From: Epiperipatus broadwayi
Taxonomy: Eukaryota > Onychophora > Udeonychophora > Euonychophora > Peripatidae
DNA length: 64,000 nt
Direction: 5' to 3'
NCBI GenBank assembly: GCA_028023455.1
Contig: JAQFVV010000072.1
Span: 4,238,501-4,302,500, forward strand
Of this stretch, positions 1-12,824 are shown one piece after another (position 1 is the stretch's first letter; every line of letters begins with the position of its first letter). The translations under genes and the position numbers were made by a program. The notes beneath the pieces are model-generated. The model was not told the origin of the DNA. It did not search any database and was given only the letters and a program-made list of their open reading frames with translations.

Positions 1-433
1 TTAATAATAAATTGAAGGAACATATATATATTACTGAGTGTATATTCACTCATTCATTCTATAAAAAAAAATTTAAAAAAAAGAAAATGGTGCTGTATTT
101 TTATTTCTTAAATAAAGTAAATAGGAAAACTTTTGACTTTCATCACAATTAATGACATTCTGGGCAATATTAGTTTTTCTCCAATAACTTTTGTCTCTTA
201 TAGAAACATACTAATAATTCATTAAGAAATCACCATCGCTCTAAATGACTTGAAGTTTTTAAGACAGTATAAACTTTAAATATGTTCTAAAATTTTGCAA
301 AACTTTTAGCATTTAGCTTAGAAAACATTTTATTACAAGAAATGGCTGAAGGGAGCTTGATAGTCTATGTTCAAATCCCCTATATTACATCTAGACTCCA
401 GGTATATAAAATATACTAGTACTTAAAATATTA

Positions 434-651
434 AACAAGGCAAAACTCCCCATACAATAGTGTCACCCTATGCCAACCAGAGTAATCAATGGATGGCAGA
501 AGGCTTGTGCATAAAATCCCTATCTAGTGCACAAGCCTTCTGGCATCCATTGATTACTCTGGTTGGCACAGGGTGGCACTACTGTATGGAGAGTTTTGCT
601 TTGTTTAATAACAATTATGTGCTAGAATAAGAGATGGTGATCATGTGATAT
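434..651 (-). mobile_element. HHR-A family retroposon, foldback copy lacking the ribozyme
   Basis: The insertion is flanked by an 11 bp direct repeat, ttaaaatatta (423-433 and 652-662), a target-site duplication. Inside, bases 434-511 and 528-606 form an almost perfect inverted repeat with 78 bp arms and a 16 bp loop. The rest (607-651) is the family's other end, finishing gtgatcatgtgat. The arms match the start of the intact copy at 58654 (gcaaaactctccatacagta type). The ribozyme-bearing middle is missing, replaced by an inverted copy of one end. Confidence 0.8.
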
Positions 652-2232
652 TTAAAATATTACATGAAATAATGTACATCAAATCCAGATGAAGAATAAA
701 GTGAATGTTTTTAATATAAAAAGTTTTATTAATAAATGTGACTATGTAAGACACTCTAAAATGAAAAACCAGTTTCTGGCATAAATTTATTTATTTATTT
801 CAACGTGATTACATATGGGCACTCTGAAATAGAAAAATGGATGCTCGAGTATCATAAAATATATTAAATTTATGTATTTTAAAGAGGTTTTTTTTTTACA
901 TTTTTTATACAACATTGATACATAATAATTCACAGCTTCACTATACAACTAATATTGTATTAATAAAAATTGTAAAAAACTTTTGACAGAGTTTTATAAA
1001 TTATTGTGAAAGTTTACAGATCTCTATATATAGTGACATCTAGGGTTTTTTTTTATAATTATAAACCCTCCATCTTTTTCCTCCACAATAATATATGTTA
1101 TATTGAGAAGGATATTAAACACTGTCAAAAGAAGCTTTTTTATATAAATAATCTTTTTCAGTTTATCTATACACAAATATATTTCCATTAAATAATAATA
1201 TTTAAAAATTAATAAAACCAATTTTAAAGACTTAAGCAAATTTTCACTTTTTAAATAAACAGTTGCTCAGGAATTTATACAAAAACTCATATTTAGTTTA
1301 GGCACTGAAAATGACTGAACTGGGCCATGATCCACATATCTTGGTATCTAGAGACCATCATTCTATTTCTGTATTAAACCATAAAAGCCAATTTTAAAAC
1401 AACTTTATTCTTTAATAGTTTTTTTTTTTTAAAAAAAAGTGATTCCATTTCAATAGCTATCTTCTCATTCATTTTTTCATTTTTAAGTGTAATTTTTAAA
1501 AATGTATTTTATAAAAAATAAAAATAATTTATTTCAAATTTTTAAAATGGATTAATAATTCATAATTAATGTTTACATTTATGTACAAAAAAGTTCAGGA
1601 CAATTTTTAAGTAAAACTGTTATAAATTGAAGAATAATACAAAGAATTATAATTTGATAAAGTGGATTGTCAGATTATGTCCAATTAATAACTGGAACAC
1701 AATTAAAGTTTTACAAATCAATCCTGTTCTGAGAAAAATAAAATCTACAATTCCATCTCTTATTTCGTACTAAAATTGTTAACGGAGAAGTCAAGGATGA
1801 ACGTGAGTAAACCTTTATGGGTGTTACTCTTGGACTAAGAGAGTATTACCTATTAAAAGCACTCAACAGCGAATAATAGTGTAAATACGGCCTGATATGA
1901 TTCAAACATGAATTACTGGTGCAATAAAGAAAATAGAAGAATCTGCTATAATATAATATAGTTGAATTTTTCATAAATGGCTTTTTTAAAAAAAAAAATA
2001 ATAATACTATACTATCAGATTACGTTCTCAGTCCAAAATCACTAAAAAAACCAGCAGTTTTCAAAGACGGTAATGAAAAAACTACATAAAAAAACGTTCA
2101 GTATTTATCAACTTCATCAACACTAAAAGAATAAGTGCAAGATAATACTTGGTGGAAAAAAGATCTTACAAATCGTGTAAAGGAATTATATAAATTAAAA
2201 CAATAGCATGAAGTATCACTTAATAATGAAAG

Positions 2233-2505
2233 ATAGTTATCATCATCATCATTTTCAACCACTATTGATCCACTGCAGAATGAAGGTATCTCCCAAGTTC
2301 AATCCATCTTCTCTAATCTCTAGCCTCTCTTCTCTACATTACCCCAGTGCACCTTATTTCATCCATCTACTTTACAAGCAGTCTCTTTATAGGTCTTTTA
2401 AATCTCTTTGACTCCAGTTTAAGATTTCAACTGTCCATCTATTATCATCTCTCCTAGAGATATGTCCAGCCCAACTCCATTTCAATCTCTTAATTCTTTC
2501 AATGA
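2233..2505 (-). pseudogene. RTE-clade LINE, 3' end of reverse transcriptase ORF
   Basis: The minus-strand translation contains WAGHISRRDDNRWTVEILNW, the conserved C-terminal block after the reverse transcriptase domain of RTE/BovB-type LINEs. The element's 3' end is the (TGA)n run, seen as catcatcatcat near 2240. The frame breaks after RDLK. It is a short 5'-truncated copy of the family also at 56.2 and 62.6 kb. Confidence 0.75.
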
Positions 2506-2520
2506 TATATATATATTCCA

Positions 2521-2612
2521 AAAGGGGGGGGTTGCCTTGACAACAAGTTGAGATTATTGATTGTTATTAATATTGGGATGTCTAAGTGTTGAATGATTTT
2601 AATGATTATATA
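2521..2612 (-). repeat. Unclassified 0.1 kb dispersed repeat (family F), copy 1
   Basis: The segment reading gttgccttgacaac ... tattgggatgtctaagtgt ... ttttaatgatta, ending in (ta)n, recurs inverted at 30991-31085, 51550-51616 and 51858-51931. No coding capacity or hammerhead core was seen. It may be the end of a longer element. Confidence 0.6.
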
Positions 2613-3799
2613 TATATATGATTATTTCAAATCGATGTTTGTATAAACTACTTTCAGATACTCAAATGTTCATCTTATATAACGTAAAATCCTACTTATT
2701 CACCATCCAAATTCATGCTAAAAACTTATTTAAAACAAGCTCTATAATTTATTTCGTAGGTACACATCTCCAAAAAATAATTTGTGACGGCCTACTTATC
2801 TGAACTTTCATAAATTGTCTCACAAGCAAAATTATACAGTATTTATGTCACCTCATTTCAATCTCCTCATTTTTAATGAGCGACGCCAAAAGAATAATTA
2901 TCAAAGATATTTTTCTAACTCTATTGAGAGTTATTTATAAATGATAAAAATACTAAAAAAAATTACATTTATATATTTAACCATCATTTTTTTTCTACTA
3001 TATATAAAAACGAAAATTTAATAGAATATACTACATGAGTATATATAAAACGGGAATGTGAGTGTAGAAAAGAAAGAGAGCTTGTTAAACTCTGCTTTGA
3101 ATAATTTATCAACGAATAAAATAAATTAATTTTTTTGGAAATGAATAAATAATATTTACAAATGAATAATTTATTCTTTTAACACAAACAAAAAAACTAC
3201 AAGAAAACAATTTGTTGCAACACAGAAATATAAAGCAAATTGACAGCTTTATTCAGATTTATTTTTGGGAGATTTTTTTTTTTTTTTTGCAAATGAATAA
3301 ATAAATAATTATGTCTCAAATAAATTATTTCTCTAAATGAAATGAAAGATTTACTTACTCTAATGTGTGCTATTTTAAAATAATCAACACTTATTAAAAT
3401 GTAAACAAATCAAGAATTATGTACATTAAAAGTATTTTTAAATAAATCTAAATTTTGCAACAAATGATTATTTTATATATATAGAAGGGAAGACAAATAA
3501 TCATGTCTTTTTCAGACAATATAAAAAGCTAAAAGGTTTGAAATGTTTGCTTTTACTATGTAAAATTTATAAAATATTGGATTGTTTGATTTCCATTTTT
3601 ATGAATAAATATTTTATTTTTCTAAAACTAATTTTTCATTATTTTACATGACACTATTTATTTTTATATCTATTTCTTACTAATATATTGGTTTGAAGTC
3701 AGTATTTAAAAATATAATATTTTAACGTCAGTCAATTTTTAGACAACTTCTTGAAAAAAAATCAAGCTTTAACCATTTCCATGTTTCTTAACTGAAAAG

Positions 3800-4345
3800 A
3801 TTCCTATTGGTTGAGTGAGTTAAAGTTCTAAACTTCTGATTGGTTCAATTACAGAATCAGCAGTAAAACTATATTTGCCTTTTATATTCATTTGTAAAAA
3901 GCAAATTAATAATTTTTCAGGTTATTAAAGTAAACAATAGTTTTTTCCAAAAGTAAATTTCTGTTTATAATTGATAAAAATAATCTATAGAAGAAAACAA
4001 AACGAATGTTTTGTACCCTATTACAAAATGCAGCCTACATCATTGATTTCTTTTTCAATTTACTTTCCTGTAAAAATAACTAAATTTTATTCAAATCTAA
4101 GCTATTCTTCTAAAATAATTATAATTTCACGCATATTTTATGAAAATAATAATAAATATGTAAAAAAAAATACTCTGAAACATACATTTTCATTTTGAAA
4201 AATCAAAACAAAAAACTTAGAACTGTCAAAATTGTTGACAAGTGCTCCCTTTTGTTGAAAATGAGAAACAACCAATCAGTGTCTTGGAAAGCCCATCTTC
4301 ATTCATTGTTATAGCTTTAAATTTAAATATTATTGATTTTTACTT
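3800..4345 (+). repeat. Dispersed 0.5 kb repeat (family H), copy 1
   Basis: Colinear similarity with 10330-10795: shared stretches include gttaaagttctaa, gcaaattaataattt, tttataattgat, gaaaatcaaaacaaa, ttgacaagtgctccc and gttatagctttaaattt. Ends carry short inverted motifs (ctgattggtt / aaccaatcag), which may suggest a MITE-like origin. No ORF was recognised. Confidence 0.65.
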
Positions 4346-5570
4346 GTGATAACATAAAAATTAGAGGTTTTAGAGCAAATTAAAGCTGTTTATGAAAATT
4401 TTCATTGAGAACAGATATATGGTTAACAAGTTACTATAAATGTAATTAATAAAAACTACATTAAAAAATGTTTTTGACAAAATGCAATACAGAGCAGTTT
4501 CTTTTTACAGATAATTTTCAATACCTCCTATTTCTCAAAAATCATTTTATTGCCTCAATACTTAATCACTATAGTTAATATTTTCTCATCTTAAGAAGTT
4601 TGTAATCTTTTTTATAAATCAGGAGTCTCCAATCTGTTTCCAAGCATAACCAAGTTAGTTACTCTTCCAACAAGTTTAAGAGCAACATCACAACTCTTAA
4701 AAGATCTAAGCAGAAAATTCCATTGAACAATGTTCTTTTGAGAAAAAAATGAATATTCGAGTGTGAAAAGATAATCAGATCTAATTTTTTAATGCATTTA
4801 TTAAAAAATGTATTTATTTAACACATTTCTATATTTTTTCAAATTAAAGTAGAAAGTATATATACATTAAGGCATTTCCATAAAAAAAATAAAGTTTTGA
4901 ATATTTGTCTTTTTTTATCCCTATATTATAATTTAAAAAAAAAAAATACTATAATTAAAGTTATATAAAATAATTACTTAAGTATTTTTTATCAAATTGT
5001 ATTTTTAAAAAAACCAAAGAATTAAAAATAGCTAACAGAAAAAAGATGGTTCCCCCTAAAAATAAATAATTTAAGTCGTGGATGCGATTTTTTTTTGTTT
5101 TTAAGTGATTCAATCTTTTGATAAAGAAAAAAATATATAACTAAAACTTAAGTTTTTTAAAATGAAATGTATTAATTATAAATAAAATGAGTGTTAAAAA
5201 ATATAATAATTTCATGTATAACACAATCCAGAAGAAATATAGGATGCAAAATAATTTTGAAACTTAAGAGTTTACTCACAGATTTATTTTATTCATTACT
5301 TTATCGTACATAAAATTAAAAGATAAGTTTTTTGATCACAATGTTTAAATAAATAATGTATAAAAACTTGTAATTCAAAGCTAATACTCAATTACTCTCT
5401 TCCTCATATAAAAACTGTAAGAATTTAACATAAAGTTTGAGTACACTTTCCTGAACTTATTTCTACTATTTATTTTTAAGCAAGTACAAATTACGGCAAT
5501 TCTTTAATTTCAACACGAGCTTACATTCACATGCCACCTAGCTCATTTTTTTTGTAACAGATTGTGTTTT

Positions 5571-5588
5571 AATGTTGACGTCAACATT
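5571..5588. promoter_or_regulatory. 18 bp perfect palindrome containing a CRE consensus
   Basis: The sequence aatgttgacgtcaacatt is a perfect palindrome centred on TGACGTCA, the full CREB/ATF binding consensus. It stands alone in the intron. No function can be claimed from sequence alone. Confidence 0.2.
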
Positions 5589-6267
5589 GTTTAACAGTAT
5601 TCAATCCAATCTAGCATTTTTTGATTTCAGCATGTATATAGTATTTTGAGATTAGTTTGAAAAATTTTTATACAGATGGCCATTATAATTAATGAGTTAA
5701 TTTTGCCTGGACCCTCTCTTTTAAACATTGGAAGAGAACATGTGTAAATGTAGTTATCCTTTTATATCCGCATTTTTTTTATTCATCGTGACAAGCAAGG
5801 TATATACTAATTACTTATGTAAAATTGTGAAAGGAACTACTACTATTCACACATGCGCTACAAAACTGACATGCACTCTCCTGTCAATAATTGTTTTAAA
5901 ACCATGGATGGCCCACCTATGATTAGAGCTAATTCTTTAAATAAACCAACAATTATTGGTCATGCCTAAATTAGGTCTTGAGAGCCTGATTTTTAAATCT
6001 GCATACTATGTGCACAAGTTCCATTCATATATCACTAGGAAAAGAAAGTTTCTCATTTTTACCAACCTGCAACATTGAATCTTATTAGTGATCTATATAT
6101 AAAAAAAATTTGTAGGAATTATTGGTTAAGCATAGCCCAATGGGAGTAGCAGTTACCTCCATTTCAATTTCATATAATTAAGCTATGACATTTTTTAGTT
6201 ATATCTGATAAAAAGTAAATGATAGACTTTGAATCTGTAAATATATGAAATCTTCATCTTTACTGCC

Positions 6268-6386
6268 GTCAAGCGTTGTTAGCCGAGAGGTCAGCACAGC
6301 CGCCTTGCAAGAAAGCAGTTGGTTGCAAACGGTTGTTGCGGGTTCGCCTCCCAGCAATGCTATGACATAGGAGAAAAAAAAAAAAT
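6268..6386 (+). repeat. tRNA-Gly-derived SINE, copy 1
   Basis: tRNA-like body with A box (tagccgagaggtcagc), B box (gggttcgcctccc) and acceptor-like ends (aagcgttgt / caatgct), then tatgacatag and a poly(A) run. It belongs to a family of eight copies in the window. The best copy (59531-59619) identifies the parent as tRNA-Gly(UCC). The anticodon arm here carries extra bases. Confidence 0.8.
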
Positions 6387-6719
6387 TTCCAACTTCATTT
6401 ATTTTTTATGATCAGAATGTTGACACTTATCTAACCAGACCAGATTATTCTGAGGCCTTACGATGTTCACAATTGATGCATTAGTCTGCTATATCAATGA
6501 TCTGAAGTTCAAACTCAGATTAGAGCCTCAATATTTATTTAGATAGCTGAAAGTATTCTAGAAAAATTCAGCTTCTTCCAAGTGCTGATTCATATCATTC
6601 AATGGGTATCTAATTAATTTTGGCTGGAAATTAATAATCGCAACATTATATGATAAGGGTCAACTCACTGACTATAAACAGAAGGGTTATTTAAGACTCA
6701 GTGTAAATACTAACCCAAC

Positions 6720-7330
6720 TCACTATTATATTAGACTAATGTTTTAGCTTCAGCCCTAAAGGTTATATAATTACGGCTGCTAAGCCAAGAACAACTATGA
6801 AATTTGGGTAGAAGCAGTACTGGATAAGAATTTAATGAGAGCTACATCCAGCAATTACTAATTACTTAATCATACAATAGATGGCAGAGCTGGAAGGAAA
6901 TAAATAGTTATTGAAAAGCATAGCGTGAATTAGAATGACATGATATTTTGTTGGTTTTATATCAATCCTAGTTAAAGGACTAAACGTGCCTGAGATTATT
7001 TTAAAAAAACAACAACTAAAAAACTCAAAATATCTAAATGTTAATGATTAAGATGTTTTTAAATGGGGGGGGGGGGGGGATTTGATACTACAAAATAAAT
7101 AAAATGTGTCTGTTGAATAAAAGAAACATTATATCCAAAAAGCCCGGATGCCCTACATCAAGGTTTAAAACTCTTCACTAACAAAGGCTTGATGTGAGCC
7201 ACAAACTTTTGTGGTATGGGCAGGGAATTTAATAAGCGTTACATTTAGAATGTACTGATTTTTCAAGATCACGGTAGGTGGCAGACTTTAAATGGAGTAA
7301 ATAGTTAGCTACTGAAAATATCGCAGTAGT
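6720..7330. repeat. Highly diverged HHR-A-like repeat relics
   Basis: Scattered motifs such as ggttttatatcaatc, atagatggcagagctgg, ggtaggtggcagac and gatgtgagccacaaac echo the interior of the HHR-A family (compare 16240-16977). A run of 15 G (7065-7079) lies between two such patches. The identification is weak. Confidence 0.35.
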
Positions 7331-8716
7331 CACGTGACAGTTGTTTTTATGTTTGTAAGTATTATATATACAAAAAAAAAAGATGATTGATAAATTACAT
7401 CCAATGCCCTACCCTCATCTATAGCAAATTTTTTATTCCTAAACGCATGGGAAAAGTAATTGACAATCGCCATTTTTCTTGACGGGGGAGACATATTGTT
7501 TTAGTTATAGATGAATGACAAAGACAAGTGATTAAACTGGACGAAGAATTCAATTCTATAAACTCGGCACAATATTTTAAATACCCATTTTGTTTTTATA
7601 AGGATTTGATAAACACATCATTACTATTATCAAATCCAAATGGAAAATATGTGTTTTCGCAATTTCAATCCCTAGTCTTAATTTAATAGAAACAAGATCT
7701 TTTTTAAAAAATTCCACTTTAAATTCCATTTACGAATGCACATGCTAAAACAATAATTACAATTAGATCAACAAAGGCTAAAACAGCTGTAAAACAAACA
7801 TTTTCTTTTCTGGTAGCTGTTATGAATTTGCTACTCATAATAACAAAAGAAATATAATCATCTTTAATTACTTAAGAACTACCGCCCCCTCCCTCCAATC
7901 AAGTGTCTTTCTAAATATAAATACTTAAAATATCGAATTGCCGTAATTCTATATGCAATATGTCGCAGAAAACAAAAGTTTTATTAATTTAACAGTTAGA
8001 CAAGTCATTCAATATTATTAAAGACTATCAGATTGCTAATATTATTATTATCAATCTACGATCAGAAATTATTATTACCTTTATAATATTTATATCTTCA
8101 TATAACAAAATAGAATGCTTAATTAAATCTTTGTTTAAAAAAAAAAAACTTATCAGCTAATATAACAATTAAAGAAAACAAATAGATTCCACCCCACTCC
8201 ACTCCTATTTGTCATAAAATTTTTAAAATATGAAAAACCTTCATAAACATGAACTCATTTTTCAAATCAGCAGGTTTTACAAATTATTAAAATTAAATTT
8301 TATTCAATACATACTTTTTTTCCATTTAACTTTCAAATCGAAATATATATGAAAATGATTTTTTTTTTCATGCTTTAAAACTTTATAACAGCATAGCTTT
8401 TAAAAATATTTTTTTAAAAATATATATATTTTATTGTTAAACAATGTGAAATATAAAAGACTTTTGACTAATATAATTAAAAAATTACTCAACTAATTTC
8501 AAGAATCCAAAGTCTACTTTAGATTTTAAATAAATATCAATAATAAAACTTCTAAAACATTCTCATTATACTGCTAGCAAAAAAATATTCAGGTTTTTTA
8601 TTATTATTATTATAGAAAGAAATAATATATATTTTATTTAAAAAAAAAAACACTTATTAATTTGAGCAATAATGTGTTAAAAAACAAAAAAAAAAAATTT
8701 TTTTTCTTCAAAACAA

Positions 8717-8776
8717 GTCAAGCGTTGGGGGCCGAGTGGTCAGCACAGCTGTCTTAAAAAACACTTTGGGTTGTTA
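8717..8776 (+). repeat. tRNA-Gly-derived SINE, truncated copy 2
   Basis: Only the 5' half remains: gtcaagcgttgggggccgag, tggtcagcacagctgt, then divergence in the anticodon arm. The B box is lost. Confidence 0.7.
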
Positions 8777-9130
8777 TATTTAACTTCAAATAAAAGAGTG
8801 GGGTTTCAGTAAGTAAATTAATTAATTCAATCACTAGTGATAATCAAAATTGCAAAGGAAGAAAAATATATATTTTGATTACTAGTACATTAGTGATCAT
8901 ACGTTTTTTTTTTTTGTATTAAAATTGAAAACTGATGATCAAAACCATATCACCATATGTCCAGAAGTTGAAATAAAATGTGTTATTAAAAAAATTTTTA
9001 CAAAATTTTTGGATTTATGAAGATAGCATTTTTTTTTTTTTAAAAAAAAGTGAATTTTAATTCAACAATCAAAAGAAATTAACATTTCATCTTTCATTTA
9101 TTTTTCTTTCTATTATAAATAATTGTCAAT

Positions 9131-9372
9131 ACCCTGTGCAGTTTGTCACAGTTGGAAGAGCATCAGACTTGGAATCAGGAGGTTCCAGGTTGATTCTGGC
9201 ACTCACAGGTCTGGCCTTTGAATTTCTTATGAATTCCTAAGCAATAAGCCATATGTCTTACATGGTTGGTAGAGCATACTTGGGATCAGGAGATCCCCAG
9301 GATCAATTCAGGTGCTCATAGATCTGGCACCCAAACTTCTTATGAACTCACAAGCAGTAATGCCATATGTCT
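9131..9372 (+). repeat. Second tRNA-like SINE family, tandem pair
   Basis: Two adjacent units of about 120 bp each carry an A-box-like ttggaagagcatcagac / ttggtagagcatactt, a B-box-like ggttccaggttgattctgg / atcaattcagg, and a shared tail (cttatgaa(t/c)tc...aagcaataagccatatgtctt). Pol III box spacing fits a tRNA origin. The parent tRNA is unclear. Weaker relatives of the tail occur near 52900 and 60190. Confidence 0.5.
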
Positions 9373-10329
9373 TTTTTTAAAGATTGAAATGTTTTTTAGT
9401 GAATTAGTCATAAAATTCAATGAAAGAATTTTTTTAAAATATACCGCCATCTATTGCCCATCACTGAAAACTTACTGAAATGATATCAAAGCAGTTTAAA
9501 ATTTGTCCTGCAAAGACTAAACAAATCACCAGATGACCTTAAAATATTGTATTGCCATATTGTGTTATCATTGATACCTACTTAACGCCTGTACAAAATT
9601 TGAAGAAAATCCATTTGATAGAAATATGTTAAAAATTAATTATAAGATTTTAGTCAGATAACCAAATAAAGAGAATTTCTAAGTCAAGATAAAATCGTTT
9701 TTAACAATTCACTATACTTTGTAGCCATGGTAGCTGAGATAATTTTGTTCCCAAACCCTTCATGCATACATTATTACATAAAAGCTCATATTTTGTCATC
9801 ATGGAAACACGTATAATAGCATGAATACTTTTGTTTATGTATATGCTTGAATATTTTAAAATTATAGTATACACAAAATTTAAAAATAATAGTACTTTTA
9901 TCACAATTAAATATGCGGTAGGAAACAACCTTTTCCTCAATAACTTCCCCCCTATGCCCCCCCCCCACTAGTTGTTTTGATGTTTTTAATTATATCTAGT
10001 CATTTCTATTTATTATTATCTATTTCTTATTCTCCTTTAAACACTTCAGACTTTAATCTTTCTCATGCAATATAAGAATAATTTACAGAATTTTTTTCTG
10101 CCATTATTAAATCAATTAACTTCCATTTTATCTTTTAAGAAAAATACTTTAAGAGTTTTATTATATTTTGTAAAGCTTTAACTTTATACTTAGAAAACAG
10201 TTCATTATGTGAAACATTGTACATCAAATTTGAAAAGAACAATTAAGCAAAGACTAAACTGTAAGTACTTTCAATCTAAGCCAAAAAATGTTATTAACTC
10301 TTCCATTGATCATTTAACAGCAAATATTT

Positions 10330-10795
10330 CTACTGGCAGAATGAATTAAAGTTCTAAGTTTTTGATTAGTCAATTACAAAATCATCAGTAAAAATATATT
10401 TGCTTTTAAAATTATACTTGTTTTAATTTAGTTTCTAAAAAGCAAATTAATAATTTGTCATTATTAAATTAAACGAAAGTTTTTTAAAAAACAAATTTCT
10501 ATTTATAATTGATATTTGCTTTCATGTAAAAGTAAATAATTTCCATTAAAATCTGAATTATTGTTCTAAAATAATTGTATTTTCACATATAGTTTGGGAA
10601 ACAAAATAAATATTTTAAAAATATGCTAAAATATATGTTTTCACTTTGAAAATCAAAACAAAGAACCAAATTTGTCAAAATCATTGACAAGCACCCTCTT
10701 GTGCAGAGAGTAAGAAACAACCAATCAGCACCTTGGAAGGTAAGCTTTTTATCTCATTGTTATAGCTTTAAATTTAAATATTAATTTATTAGTAG
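10330..10795 (+). repeat. Dispersed 0.5 kb repeat (family H), copy 2
   Basis: This copy is colinear with 3800-4345, with small insertions and deletions, and shares the terminal aacaaccaatcag and gttatagctttaaattt blocks. Divergence is substantial, so the copies are old. Confidence 0.65.
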
Positions 10796-11305
10796 TAAAA
10801 AATTCTAAAGGTGGCTGTATTATTCACTATGGTTTTCTCAATAAAATCACAGTAAAATCGACAAAATAACTTAAAATTAATAGTTTGGAACAAATTAAAA
10901 TTGTTTACAAAATTAATCAATGAATTAGAAATGGAAAAATGGTTGGTGACATCATAAAATTTATTAAATTTTAAGATTTTTGCTTTTTGTGTATTTACCT
11001 TTCTCTTTTGAATAGTGTATAATTAAAATAGTATATATTGATAATGTATATTGTGACTTAATTGTGTATACATGTAATTTTAATTTAAGTGTGACATTAC
11101 TTGAACATACTCCTGTATTTGGGTTGTAAATTCTTATTTAATTTTTTTATCTAGACATAAACTTTAAACTTAACCATTACTATGCAGTCAATGCATGTTA
11201 TGCATTTTCTTCTTAAAATTAACAATCATTAGTTTCAACTTATATCATGAAAACCATACACACTACACGTGTGCACTTTGAGTCAGTTCATTTATTTTCC
11301 TTTTT

Positions 11306-11476
11306 TTTTTCAGAGCATGCTAAAGCTCTAAACAAGTTTTTTTTATTATTATTATGATAAATGCTACTAATAAAAAAAAAAAGCTTGTTTAGAGCTTTAG
11401 CATGCTCTTAAGTTTACATATTGTTAAATGCAAGCTATATATAAGTCATGTGACATCTGACTTTTTATTATTACCA
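11306..11476. mobile_element. HHR-B family foldback copy without ribozyme
   Basis: Bases 11313-11337 (agcatgctaaagctctaaacaag) are repeated inverted at 11383-11407 (cttgtttagagctttagcat), giving a long hairpin. After it comes the family's other end, gtcatgtgacatctgac. The same start (agctctaaacaagctttttt, gataaatgctact) opens the ribozyme-bearing copy at 21095. As in the HHR-A copy at 434, the ribozyme region has been replaced by an inverted end. Confidence 0.65.
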
Positions 11477-11484
11477 TTTTTCTT

Positions 11485-12720
11485 TCAGAAAATGTAATTT
11501 TCATTTCTCTATGATAAAAAAAAATTTTATAATTTTTTTCAATAATACTTTTTTTTTGCTATTGTTATTCTTTTTTTTTTTTTTCCAAATAATCTTTATT
11601 TGCACAAAAAGTAAAATATACATTGTAATATAGAGTTCATGTTTACGATCATGACTGACACATTAAAGACTAACTAGTTATTAAATTAAATGAAGATTAC
11701 AAGATTAAAAGTAAAATTTTAAGTTACGTTACTTATCAGGGGTGATCTAATTTGACATATAAATCCCATGACGTGTAAAGTTTGAGTGTCATGAATAAAT
11801 AATATACATGGGTATTCCTAAATACGTAGTTGACTCCATGTTTTCTCAGCAAGGCTAGGCAGGCATGTTCTTAGATCACTTTCTTTAGCTTTATATAATA
11901 ACTTTAAGAAAATGTCTTCAATAGGACCAGCCAACTCACTATCAAATAATACCTTACATCTAATCTTCCATATGATAAAATTTATGAAGTGGCCAGGCGG
12001 ATGGAGCCAAAATTTCCATTTTTGAATGCATCATTAAGGTAGACATTTGAAGAATTGTATCCTGTAATTCTCTGTAGGGCAATATTACGTAACCGAGTCC
12101 ACCATTCACATTGATAGAGTATGTGTTATTCTTATGGTTTATTATTAGTGAAAAATTTATAGTGGAGAATAATGATTTATTCAGTTGATTCAAACAATTT
12201 TGTCCAATGTGGGTCTGTGAAACTAATTGCGGTTTCCAAATAGAAAATGAATGAGTTATATTCTTCCATAAGTGCAGCGATTGACTTTACCATGCAGTCT
12301 TTTCTTCCTGATCAAATCGGAACAAGTTTTTACTGTTGAACATTTACCAAGGTTTAAGTTTCCAATTTCTTGTAAATATTTATTTATTTTTGGAGGGTGT
12401 CATTCCATTCACCTTTCATTTTCTTTTCAAACGGTGTAATTTTCTGTTATCGATAATAAAAAATAATTTTATGATGATTTTTTCAAATAGCACTTTTTTT
12501 CACTTTTGTTTGAAAAATTTACAGTGGAGAATAATGGCTTATTCAAACATTGATTGATTTCTCCAATGTGGTACTGTTTCCAAAAATAAAAAATTAATAT
12601 CATATTTTTCTATAAGTGCAGTCTTTTTTTGCCTGATCATATCGGAAAAACTTTTAACTGTTGAACGTTTGCTGAGGTTTAAGTTTTCAATCCTTCATAA
12701 TATTTATTTGTTTGTTTCAA
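11485..12720. repeat. Diverged tandem duplication, first unit split by a retrocopy
   Basis: The second unit, 12418-12720, matches the first unit in two pieces: 11485-11562 (gtaattttcatttctctatg...) and 12134-12390 (aaaaatttatagtggagaataatg, aagtgcag, tcttcctgatcaaatcgg, gttgaacattt). The gap in the first unit is exactly the insertion at 11573-12123. Confidence 0.65.
11573..12123 (-). pseudogene. Poly(A)-tailed retrocopy of an unidentified transcript, 5'-truncated
   Basis: The copy is flanked by a 10 bp duplication, tgttattctt (11563-11572 and 12124-12133). On the minus strand it ends AATAAAGATTATTTGG followed by about 14 A, a textbook polyadenylation signal and tail, so it was reverse-transcribed from a processed RNA. 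Coding-like patches lie in different frames, for example AFKNGNFGSIRLAT, then FDSELAGPIEDIFLKLLYKA and ESDLRTCLPSLAEKTWSQL ending at a stop, so at least one frameshift has occurred. I do not recognise the protein. LINE machinery is the likely agent; the source could be a host gene or a non-LTR element's 3' end. Confidence 0.65.
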
Positions 12721-12824
12721 TTATTATAGAAAAATATATGAAAAAAAAAATCATTTGTGATATTAACAAATAAATGTAATAAATTGACCAGTGCATTTGA
12801 ATAATATCGTTAACCAATGCAGAT

